From: Limnoperna fortunei
Lineage: Eukaryota > Mollusca > Bivalvia > Mytilida > Modiolidae
Length of the DNA stretch: 64,000 nucleotides
NCBI GenBank assembly: GCA_944474755.1
Contig: OX104122.1
Span: forward strand, 17,680,641 to 17,744,640
Direction: 5' to 3'
Under the pieces are notes generated by a model. That model did no database searches. It was not told the origin of the DNA and saw nothing but the letters and a program-made list of their open reading frames with translations. Positions within the stretch are counted from its first letter, which is position 1, and each line of letters opens with the position of its first letter. Of this stretch, positions 1-12,400 are shown one piece after another. A program made the position numbers and the translations under genes.

Positions 1-3000
1 GAGTTTTATACAGTTTATTGACGGGTTCTTTATTGAGTTTTCTACATTTTATTGACTGTTACTTTATTTAGTTGTGTGCAATTTATTGACTGGTCCTTTA
101 TATAGTTTTGGATAGTTTATTGACTGTTTTTTTATTTAGTTTTGTACAGTTTTTTGACAGTTTCTTTATTGAGTTTTGTACAGTTTATTGACTGGTTCAT
201 TATTTGAGTTTGTACAGTTTATTGAGTTCTTCTTCATTGATTGAGTTTTGAACAGTTTATTGACTGGTTCTTTATTGACTTTTGTACAGTTTATTGACCG
301 GTTCTTTATTGAGTTTTATACAGTTTATTGAATTGTTCTTTATTCAGTTTTGTACAATTTATTGAATGGTTCTTTATTGAGTTTTGTACAGTTTATTGAC
401 TGGTTCTTTATTAAGTTTTGTACAGTTTATTGACTGGTTCTTTATTGCGTTTTGTACAGTTTATTGACTGGTTCTTTATTCAGTTTTGTACAGTTTATTG
501 ACTGGTTCTTTATTGAGATTTGTACAGTTTATTGACTGGTTCTTTATTGAGTTTTGTACAGTTTATTGACTGGTTCTTTATTCAGTTTTGTACAGTTTAT
601 TGACTTGTTCTTTATTGAGTTTTGTACAGTTTATTGACTGGTTCTTTTATTACTTTTGTACAGTTTATTGACTGTTTCTTTATTAAGTTTTGTGCAGTTT
701 ATTGACTGTTTCTTTAATTAGTTTTGTACAGTTTATTGACTAGTTCTTTATTCAGTTTTCTATAGTTTATTGACTGGTTCTTTATTGAGTTTTGTACAGT
801 TTATTGACTGTTTCTTTATTGAGTTTTGTACAGTTTACAGACTGGTTCTTTATTGAGTTTTGTACAGTTTATTGACTGTTTCTTTATTGAGTTTTGTACA
901 GTTTATTGACTGTTTCTTTATTTTGTTTTGTACAGTTTATTGACTGTTTCTTTTTGAGTTTTGTACAGTTTATTGACTGGTTCTTTGTTGAGTTTTGTGC
1001 AGTTTATTGCCTGTTCTTTATTTAGTTTCGTACAGTTTATCGACTGGTTCTTTATTGAGTTTTGTACAATTTATTGACTGGTTCTTTATTGAATTTTGTA
1101 CAGTTTATTGACTGTTTCTTTATTGATTGAGGTTTGTACAGTTTATTGACTGGTTCTTTATTGAGTTTTGTACAGTTTATTGACTGGTTCTTTATTGAGT
1201 TTTGTACAGTTTATTGACTGTTTCTTTATTGAGTTTTGTACAGTTTATTGACTGGTTCTTTATTGAGTTTTGTACAGTTTATTGACTGGTTCTTTACTGA
1301 GTTTTGAACAGTTTATTGACTGGTTCTTCATTGAGTTTTAAACAGTTTATTGACTGGTTCTTTTTTCAGTTTTGTACAGTTTATTGACTGGTTCTTTATT
1401 CAGTTTTGTACAGTTTATTGACTGTTTCTTTATTGAGTTTTGTACAGTTTGTTGACTGTTTCTTTATTGAGTTTTGTACAGTTTATTGACTGGTTCTTTA
1501 TTTAGTTTTGTACAGTTTATTGACTGTTTCTTTATTGAGTTTTGTACAGTTTATTGACTGGTTCTTTGTTTAGTTTTGTACAGTTTATTGACTGTTTCTT
1601 TATTTAGTTTTGTGCAGTTTGTTGACTGTTTCTTTATTTAGTTTTTTACAGTTTATTTACTGGTTCCTTATTGAGTTTTGTACAGTTTATTGACTGGTTC
1701 TTTATTGAGTTTTGTACAGTTTATTGACTGGTTCTTTATTGAGTTTTGTACAGTTTATTGACTGTTTCTTTATTGAGTTTTGTACAGTTTATTGACTGTT
1801 TCTTTATTGAGTTTTGTACAGTTTATTGACTGGTTCTCCATTGAGTTTTGTACAGTTTATTGACTGGTTCTTTTTTCAGTTTTGTACAGTTTATTGACTG
1901 GTTCTTTATTCAGTTTTGTACAGTTTATTGACTGGTTCTTTATTGAGTTTTGTACAGTTTATTGACTGGTTCTTTATTGAGTTTTGTACAGTTTATTGAC
2001 TGTTTCATTGTTCAGTTTTGTACAATTTAATGACTGGTTCTTTATTCAGTTTTGTACAGTTTATTGACTGGTTCTTTTATGCGTTTTGTACAGTTTATTG
2101 ACTGTTTCTTTATTGAGTTTTGTACAGCTTATTGACTGGTTCTTTGTTCAGTTTTGTATAGTTTATTTACAGGTTCTTTATTGAGTTTGTACAGTTTATT
2201 GACTGGTTCTTTATTTAGTTTAGTTTGACTTGTTCTTTATTGAGTTTTGTACAGTTTATTGACTGGTTCTTTATTGAGTTTTGAACAGTTTATTGACTGG
2301 TTCTTTATTGATTTTTGTACAGTTTATTGACTGGTTCTTTATTCAGTTTTGTATAGTTTATTGACTGTTTCTTTATTTAGTTTTGTACAGTTTATTGACT
2401 GGTTCTTTATTGAGTTTTGTACAGTTTATTGACTGGTTCTTTTATTACTTTTGTACAGTTTATTGACTGTTTTTTTATTTAGTTTTGTGCAGTTTATTGA
2501 CTGTTTCTTTAATTAGTTTTGTACAGTTTATTGACTGGTTCTTTATTAAGTTTTCTATAGTTTATTGACTGGTTCTTTATTGAGTTTTGTACAGTTTATT
2601 GACTGGTTCTTTGTTCAGTTTTGTACAGTTTATTGACTGTTTCTTTATTGAGTTTTGTACAGTTTACAGACTGGTTCTTTATTGAGTTTTGTACAGTGTA
2701 TTGACTGTTTCTTTATTGAGTTTTGTACAGTTTATTGACTGTTTCTTTATTTAGTTTTGTACAGTTTATTGACTGTTTCTTTTTGAGTTTTGTACAGTTT
2801 ATTGACTGGTTCTTTGTTGAGTTTTGTACAGTTTATTGACTGTTCTTTATTTAGTTTCGTACAGTTTATCGACTGGTTCTTTATTGAATTTTGTACAGTT
2901 TATTGACTGTTTCTTTATTGATTGAGGTTTGTACAGTTTATTGACTGGTTCTTTATTGAGTTTTGTACAGTTTCTTGACTGATTCTTTATTGAGTTTTGT

Positions 3001-3089
3001 ACAGTTTATTGACTGGTTCTTTATTGAGTTTGGTACAGTTTCTTGACTGATTCTTTATTGAGTTTTGTACAGTTTATTGACTGGTTCTT

Positions 3090-6000
3090 TATTGAGTTTT
3101 GTACAGTTTATTGACTGTTTCTTTATTGAGTTTTGTACAGTTTATTGACTGTTTCTTTATTGAGTTTTGTACAGTTTATTGACTGGTTCTTTACTGAGTT
3201 TTGAACAGTTTATTGACTGGTTCTTCATTGAGTTTTAAACAGTTTATTGACTGGTTCTTTTTTCAGTTTTGTACAGTTTATTGACTGGTTCTTTATTCAG
3301 TTTTGTAGAGTTTATTGACTGTTTCTTTATTGAGTTTTGTACAGTTTGTTGACTGTTTCTTTATTGAGTTTTGTACAGTTTATTGACTGGTTCTTTATTT
3401 AGTTTTGTACAGTTTATTGACTGGTTCTTTATTGAGTTTTGTACAGTTTATTGACTGTTTCATTGTTCAGTTTTGTACAGTTTATTGACTTGTTCTTAAT
3501 TCAGTTTTTTACAGTTTATTGACTTTTTCTTTTATGAGTTTTGTACAGTTTATTGACTGTTTCTTTATTGAGTTTTGTACAGTTTATTGACTGGTTCTTT
3601 GTTCAGTTTTGTATAGTTTATTTACTGGTTCTTTATTGAGCTTGTACAGTTTATTGACTGGTTCTTTATTTAGTTTCGTACAGTTTATTGACTTGTTCTT
3701 TATTGAGTTTTGTACAGTTTATTGACTGGTTCTTTATTGAGTTTTGAACAGTTTATTGACTGGTTCTTTATTGAGTTTTGTACAGTTTATTGACTGGTTC
3801 TTTATTCAGTTTTGTATAGTTTATTGGCTGTTTCTTTATTTAGTTTTGTACAGTTTATTGACTGGTTCTTTATTGAGTTTTGTACAGTTTATTGACTGGT
3901 TCTTTTATTACTTTTGTACAGTTTATTGACTGTTTCTTTATTTAGTTTTGTGCAGTTTATTGACTGTTTCTTTAATTAGTTTTGTACAATTTATTGACTG
4001 GTTCTTTATTCAGTTTTCTATAGTTTATTGACTGGTTCTTTATTGAGTTTTGTACAGTTTATTGACTGTTTCTTTATTGAGTTTTGTACAGTTTATTGAC
4101 TTTTTCTTTATTGAGTTTTGTACAGTTTATTGACTGGTTCTTTGTTCAGTTTTGTACAGTTTATTGACTGTTTCTTTATTGAGTTTTGTACAGTTTACAG
4201 ACTGGTTCTTTATTGAGTTTTGTACAGTGTATTGACTGTTTCTTTATTGAGTTTTGTACAGTTTATTGACTGTTTCTTTATTTAGTTTTGTACATTTTAT
4301 TGACTGTTTCTTTTTGAGTTTTGTACAGTTTATTGACTGGTTCTTTGTTGAGTTTTGTACAGTTTATTGACTGTTCTTTATTTAGTTTCGTACAGTTTAT
4401 CGACTGGTTCTTTATTGAATTTTGTACAGTTTATTGACTGTTTCTTTATTGATTAAGGTTTATACAGTTTATTGACTGGTTCTTTATTGAGTTTTGTACA
4501 GTTTCTTGACTGATTCTTTATTGAGTTTTGTACAGTTTATTGACTGGTTCTTTATTGAGTTTGGTACAGTTTCTTGACTGATTCTTTATTTAGTTTTGTA
4601 CAGTTTATTGACTGGTTCTTTATTGAGTTTGGTACAGTTTCTTGACTGATTCTTTATTGAGTTTTTTACAGTTTATTGACTGGCTCTTTATTCAGTTTTG
4701 TACAGTTTATTGACTGGTTCTTTGATGAGTTTTGTACAGTTTATTGACTGTTTCTTTATTGAGTTTTGTACAGTTTATTGACTGGTTCTTTGTTCAGTTT
4801 TGTATAGTTTATTTACTGGTTCTTTATTGAGTTTGTACAGTTTATTGACTGGTTCTTTATTGAGTTTTGTACAGTTTATTGACTGGTTCTTTATTGAGTT
4901 TTGTACAGTTTATTGACTGGTTCTTTATTGAGTTTTGTACAGTTTATTGACTGGTTCTTTATTGAGTTTTGTACAGTTTATTGACTGGTTCTTTATTCAG
5001 TTTTGTATAGTTTATTGACTGTTTCTTTATTAAGTTTTGTACAGTTTATTGACTGGTTCTTTATTGAGTTTTGTACAGTTTATTGACTGGTTCTTTTATT
5101 AGTTTTGTACAGTTTATTGACTGTTTCTTTATTTAGTTTTGTGCAGTTTATTGACTGTTTCTTTAATTAGTTTTGTACAGTTTATTGACTGGTTCTTTAT
5201 TCAGTTTTCTATAGCTTATTGACTGGTTCTTTATTGAGTTTTGTACAGTTTATTGACTGTTTCTTTATTGAGTTTTGTACAGTTTATTGACTTTTTCTTT
5301 ATTGAGTTTTGTACAGTTTATTGACTGGTTCTTTGTTCAGTTTTGTACAGTTTATTGACTGTTTGTTTATTGAGTTTTGTACCGTTTACAGACTGGTTCT
5401 TTATTTAATTTTGTACAGTTTATTGACTGTTTCTTTATTGAGTTTTGTACAGTTTATTGACTGTTTCTTTATTTAGTTTTGTACAGTTTATTGACTGTTT
5501 CTTTTTGAGTTTTGTACAGTTTATTGACTGGTTCTTTGTTGAGTTTTGTACAGTTTATTGACTGTTCTTTATTTAGTTTCGTACAGTTTATCGACTGGTT
5601 CTTTATTGAGTTTTGTACAATTTATTGACTGGTTCTTTATTGAATTTTGTACAGTTTATTGACTGTTTCTTTATTGATTGAGGTTTGTACAGTTTATTGA
5701 CTGGTTCTTTATTGAGTTTTGTACAGTTTCTTGACTGATTCTTTATTGAGTTTTGTACAGTTTATTGACTGGTTCTTTATTGAGTTTTGTACAGTTTCTT
5801 GACTGATTTTGTATTGAGTTTTGTACAGTTTATTGACTGGTTCTTTATTGAGTTTTGTACAGTTTATTGACTGGTTCTTTACTGAGTTTTGAACAGTTTA
5901 TTGACTGGTTCTTCATTGAGTTTTAAACAGTTTATTGACTGGTTCTTTTTCAGTTTTGTACAGTTTATTGACTGGTTCTTTATTCAGTTTTGTACAGTTT

Positions 6001-9000
6001 ATTGACTGTTTCTTTATTGAGTTTTGTACAGTTTGTTGACTGTTTCTTTATTGAGTTTTGTACAGTTTATTGACTGGTTCTTTATTTAGTTTTGTACAGT
6101 TTATTGACTGTTTCTTTATTGAGTTTTGTACAGTTTATTGACTGGTTCTTTGTTTAGTTTTGTACAGTTTATTGACTGTTTCTTTATTTAGTTTTGTGCA
6201 GTTTGTTGACTGTTTCTTTATTTAGTTTTTTACAGTTTATTGACTGTTTCTTTATTGAGTTTTGTACAGTTTATTGACTGGTTCTTTGTTTAGTTTTGTA
6301 CAGTTTATTGACTGTTTCTTTATTTAGTTTTGTGCAGTTTGTTGACTGTTTCTTTATTGAGTTTTGTACAGTTTATTGACTGGTTCTTTATTGAGTTTTG
6401 TACAGTTTATTGACTGGTTCTTTATTGAGTTTTGTACAGTTTATTGACTGGTTCTTTATTGAGTTTTGTACAGTTTATTGACTGGTTCTTTATTGTGTTT
6501 TGTACAGTTTATTGACTGTTTCTTTATTGAGTTTTGTACAGTTTATTGACTGTTTCTTTATTGAGTTTTGTACAGTTTATTGACTGGTTCTCCATTGAGT
6601 TTTGTACAGTTTATTGACTGGTTCTTTTTTCAGTTTTGTACAGTTTATTGACTGGTTCTTTATTCAGTTTTGTAAAGTTTATTGACTGGTTCTTTATTGA
6701 GTTTTGTACAGTTTATTGACTGGTTCTTTATTGAGTTTTGTACAGTTTATTGACTGTTTCTTTGTTCAGTTTTGTACAGTTTATTGACTGGTTCTTTATT
6801 CAGTTTTGTACAGTTTATTGACGGGTTATTTATTGAGTTTTCTACATTTTATTGACTGTTACTTTATTTAGTTGTGTACAGTTTATTGACTGTTTCTTTA
6901 TTGAGTTTTGTGCATTTTATTGACTATTTCTTTATTTAGTTTTTTACAGTTTATTGACTGCCTCTTTATTCAGTTTTGTACAGTTTATTGACTGGTTCTT
7001 TGATGAGTTTTGTACAGTTTATTGACTGTTTCTTTATTGAGTTTTGTACAGTTTCTTGACTGGTTCTTTGTTCAGTTTTGTATAGTTTATTTACTGGTTC
7101 TTTATTGAGTTTGTACAGTTTATTGACTGGTTCTTTATTTAGTTTCGTACAGTTTATTGACTGGTTCTTTATTGAGTTTTGTACAGTTTATTGACTGGTT
7201 CTTTATTGAGTTTTGAACAGTTTATTGACTGGTTCTTTATTGAGTTTTGTACAGTTTATTGACTGGTTCTTTATTCAGTTTTGTATAGTTTATTGACTGT
7301 TTCTTTATTTAGTTTTGTACAGTTTATTGACTGGTTCTTTATTGAGTTTGTACAGTTTATTGACTGGTTCTTTTATTAGTTTTGTACAGTTTATTGACTG
7401 TTTCTTTATTTAGTTTTGTGCAGTTTATTGACTGTTTCTTTAATTAGTTTTGTACAGTTTATTGACTGGTTCTTTATTCAGTTTTCTATAGTTTATTGAC
7501 TGGTTCTTTATTGAGTTTTGTACAGTTTATTGACTGTTTCTTTATTGAGTTTTGTACAGTTTATTGACTTTTTCTTTATTGAGTTTTGTACAGTTTATTG
7601 ACTGGTTCTTTGTTCAGTTTTGTACAGTTTATTGACTGTTTGTTCATTGAGTTTTGTACAGTTTACAGACTGGTTCTTTATTTAGTTTTGTACAGTTTAT
7701 TTACTGTTTCTTTATTGAGTTTTGTACAGTTTATTGACTGTTTCTTTATTTAGTTTTGTACAGTTTATTGACTGTTTCTTTTTGAGTTTTGTACAGTTTA
7801 TTGACTGGTTCTTTGTTGAGTTTTGTACAGTTTATTGACTGTTCTTTATTTAGTTTCGTACAGTTTATCGACTGGTTCTTTATTGAGTTTTGTACAATTT
7901 ATTGACTGGTTCTTTATTGAATTTTGTACAGTTTATTGACTGTTTCTTTATTGATTGAGGTTTGTACAGTTTATTGACTGGTTCTTTATTGAGTTTTGTA
8001 CAGTTTCTTTACTGATTCTTTATTGAGTTTTGTACAGTTTATTGACTGTTTCTTTATTGAGTTTTGTACAGTTTCTTGACTGATTTTTTATTGAGTTTTG
8101 TACAGTTTATTGACTGGTTCTTTATTGAGTTTTGTACAGTTTATTGACTGGTTCTTTACTGAGTTTTGAACAGTTTATTGACTGGTTCTTCATTGAGTTT
8201 TAAACAGTTTATTGACTGGTTCTTTTTCAGTTTTGTACAGTTTATTGACTGGTTCTTTATTCAGTTTTGTACAGTTTATTGACTGTTTCTTTATTGAGTT
8301 TTGTACAGTTTGTTGACTGTTTGTTTATTGAGTTTTGTACAGTTTATTGACTGGTTCTTTATTTAGTTTTGTACAGTTTATTGACTGTTTCTTTATTGAG
8401 TTTTGTACAGTTTATTGACTGGTTCTCTATTGAGTTTTGTACAGTTTATTGACTGGTTCTTTATTAAGTTTTGTACAGTTTATTGACTGGTTCTTTATTG
8501 AGTTTTGTACATTTTATTGACTGGTTCCGTATTCAGTTTTGTACAGTTTATTGACTGTTTCTTTACTGCGTTTTTTACAGTTTATTGACTGGTTCTTTAT
8601 TGAGTTTTGTACAGTTTATTGATTGGTTCCTTATTGAGTTTCGTACAGTTTATTGACTGGTTCTTTTATGAGTTTTGTACAGATTATTGACTGTTTCTTT
8701 ATTGAGTTTTGTATAGTTTATTGACTGGTTCTTTATTTAGTTTTGAACAGTTTATTGACTGTTTCTTAACTCAGTTTTCGAAAGTTTATCGACTGTTTCT
8801 TTATTGAGTTTTGTACAGTTTATTGACTGGTTCTTTCTTCAGTTTTGTACAGTTTATTGACTGTTTCTTTTTTGAGTTTTGTACAGTTTATTGACTGTTT
8901 CTTTATTGAGTTTTGTACAGTTTATTGACTGGTTCTTTATTTAGTTTTGTACAGTTTATTGTCTGTTTCTTTATTGAGTTTTGTACAGTTTATTGACTGG

Positions 9001-9481
9001 TTCATTATTTAGTTTTGTACAGTTTATTGACTGTTTCTTTATTTAGTTTTGTGCAGTTTGTTGACTGTTTCTTTATTTAGTTTTTTACAGTTTATTGACT
9101 GGTTCTTTATTGAGTTTTGTACAATTTATTGACTGATTCTTTATTGAGTTTTGTACAGTTTATTGACTGGTTCTTTGTTGAGTTTTGTACAGTTTATTGA
9201 CTGTGTCTTTATTGAGTTTTGTACAGTTTATTGACTGGTTCTTTATTGAGTTTTGTACAGTTTATTGACTGTTTCTTGATTGAGTTTTGTACAGTTTATT
9301 GACTTTTTCTTTATTGAGTTTTGAGCAGTTTATTGACTGGTTCTTCATTGAGTTTTGAACAGTTTATTGACTGATTCTTTATTGAGTTTTTTACAGTTTA
9401 TTGACTGGCTCTTTATTCAGTTTTGTACAGTTTATTGACTGGTTCCTTGATGAGTTTTGTACAGTTTATTGACTGTTTCTT
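3090..9481 (+). repeat. 6.39-kb higher-order repeat unit, copy 1
   Basis: This segment repeats almost exactly at 9482-15912 with an offset of 6392 bp, which is 188 x 34. Anchors include the TTACTGAG/GAACAG monomer (3189 and 9581), a rare TATTGGCTG monomer (about 3824 and 10216) and a TCTACATTTT monomer (6839 and 13231). The similarity continues to about 9520 before diverging. Only a handful of substitutions were seen, for example GAACAG near 7206 against GTACAG near 13598. An inner duplication of about 2277 bp lies inside the unit (TTACTGAG monomers at 5879 and 8156). Confidence 0.9.
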
Positions 9482-12400
9482 TATTGAGTTTTGTACAGTT
9501 TATTGACTGTTTCTTTATTGAGTTTTGTACAGTTTATTGACTGTTTCTTTATTGAGTTTTGTACAGTTTATTGACTGGTTCTTTACTGAGTTTTGAACAG
9601 TTTATTGACTGGTTCTTCATTGAGTTTTAAACAGTTTATTGACTGGTTCTTTTTTCAGTTTTGTACAGTTTATTGACTGGTTCTTTATTCAGTTTTGTAG
9701 AGTTTATTGACTGTTTCTTTATTGAGTTTTGTACAGTTTGTTGACTGTTTCTTTATTGAGTTTTGTACAGTTTATTGACTGGTTCTTTATTTAGTTTTGT
9801 ACAGTTTATTGACTGGTTCTTTATTGAGTTTTGTACAGTTTATTGACTGTTTCATTGTTCAGTTTTGTACAGTTTATTGACTTGTTCTTAATTCAGTTTT
9901 GTACAGTTTATTGACTGGTTCTTTTATGAGTTTTGTACAGTTTATTGACTGTTTCTTTATTGAGTTTTGTACAGTTTATTGACTGGTTCTTTGTTCAGTT
10001 TTGTATAGTTTATTTACTGGTTCTTTATTGAGCTTGTACAGTTTATTGACTGGTTCTTTATTTAGTTTCGTACAGTTTATTGACTTGTTCTTTATTGAGT
10101 TTTGTACAGTTTATTGACTGGTTCTTTATTGAGTTTTGAACAGTTTATTGACTGGTTCTTTATTGAGTTTTGTACAGTTTATTGACTGGTTCTTTATTCA
10201 GTTTTGTATAGTTTATTGGCTGTTTCTTTATTTAGTTTTGTACAGTTTATTGACTGGTTCTTTATTGAGTTTTGTACAGTTTATTGACTGGTTCTTTTAT
10301 TACTTTTGTACAGTTTATTGACTGTTTCTTTATTTAGTTTTGTGCAGTTTATTGACTGTTTCTTTAATTAGTTTTGTACAATTTATTGACTGGTTCTTTA
10401 TTCAGTTTTCTATAGTTTATTGACTGGTTCTTTATTGAGTTTTGTACAGTTTATTGACTGTTTCTTTATTGAGTTTTGTACAGTTTATTGACTTTTTCTT
10501 TATTGAGTTTTGTACAGTTTATTGACTGGTTCTTTGTTCAGTTTTGTACAGTTTATTGACTGTTTCTTTATTGAGTTTTGTACAGTTTACAGACTGGTTC
10601 TTTATTGAGTTTTGTACAGTGTATTGACTGTTTCTTTATTGAGTTTTGTACAGTTTATTGACTGTTTCTTTATTTAGTTTTGTACATTTTATTGACTGTT
10701 TCTTTTTGAGTTTTGTACAGTTTATTGACTGGTTCTTTGTTGAGTTTTGTACAGTTTATTGACTGTTCTTTATTTAGTTTCGTACAGTTTATCGACTGGT
10801 TCTTTATTGAATTTTGTACAGTTTATTGACTGTTTCTTTATTGATTAAGGTTTATACAGTTTATTGACTGGTTCTTTATTGAGTTTTGTACAGTTTCTTG
10901 ACTGATTCTTTATTGAGTTTTGTACAGTTTATTGACTGGTTCTTTATTGAGTTTGGTACAGTTTCTTGACTGATTCTTTATTTAGTTTTGTACAGTTTAT
11001 TGACTGGTTCTTTATTGAGTTTGGTACAGTTTCTTGACTGATTCTTTATTGAGTTTTTTACAGTTTATTGACTGGCTCTTTATTCAGTTTTGTACAGTTT
11101 ATTGACTGGTTCTTTGATGAGTTTTGTACAGTTTATTGACTGTTTCTTTATTGAGTTTTGTACAGTTTATTGACTGGTTCTTTGTTCAGTTTTGTATAGT
11201 TTATTTACTGGTTCTTTATTGAGTTTGTACAGTTTATTGACTGGTTCTTTATTTAGTTTCGTACAGTTTATTGACTGGTTCTTTATTGAGTTTTGTACAG
11301 TTTATTGACTGGTTCTTTATTGAGTTTTGTACAGTTTATTGACTGGTTCTTTATTGAGTTTTGTACAGTTTATTGACTGGTTCTTTATTCAGTTTTGTAT
11401 AGTTTATTGACTGTTTCTTTATTAAGTTTTGTACAGTTTATTGACTGGTTCTTTATTGAGTTTTGTACAGTTTATTGACTGGTTCTTTTATTAGTTTTGT
11501 ACAGTTTATTGACTGTTTCTTTATTTAGTTTTGTGCAGTTTATTGACTGTTTCTTTAATTAGTTTTGTACAGTTTATTGACTGGTTCTTTATTCAGTTTT
11601 CTATAGCTTATTGACTGGTTCTTTATTGAGTTTTGTACAGTTTATTGACTGTTTCTTTATTGAGTTTTGTACAGTTTATTGACTTTTTCTTTATTGAGTT
11701 TTGTACAGTTTATTGACTGGTTCTTTGTTCAGTTTTGTACAGTTTATTGACTGTTTGTTTATTGAGTTTTGTACCGTTTACAGACTGGTTCTTTATTTAA
11801 TTTTGTACAGTTTATTGACTGTTTCTTTATTGAGTTTTGTACAGTTTATTGACTGTTTCTTTATTTAGTTTTGTACAGTTTATTGACTGTTTCTTTTTGA
11901 GTTTTGTACAGTTTATTGACTGGTTCTTTGTTGAGTTTTGTACAGTTTATTGACTGTTCTTTATTTAGTTTCGTACAGTTTATCGACTGGTTCTTTATTG
12001 AGTTTTGTACAATTTATTGACTGGTTCTTTATTGAATTTTGTACAGTTTATTGACTGTTTCTTTATTGATTGAGGTTTGTACAGTTTATTGACTGGTTCT
12101 TTATTGAGTTTTGTACAGTTTCTTGACTGATTCTTTATTGAGTTTTGTACAGTTTATTGACTGGTTCTTTATTGAGTTTTGTACAGTTTCTTGACTGATT
12201 TTGTATTGAGTTTTGTACAGTTTATTGACTGGTTCTTTATTGAGTTTTGTACAGTTTATTGACTGGTTCTTTACTGAGTTTTGAACAGTTTATTGACTGG
12301 TTCTTCATTGAGTTTTAAACAGTTTATTGACTGGTTCTTTTTCAGTTTTGTACAGTTTATTGACTGGTTCTTTATTCAGTTTTGTACAGTTTATTGACTG

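Noticed and set aside
3744..3929. 61-72 aa hydrophobic satellite frames (also 10136-10321, 19863-20063, 21740-21940, 41285-41503)
   Set aside because: They are translated 34-bp satellite with a 34-residue period; copies are identical only because the DNA blocks are duplicated.
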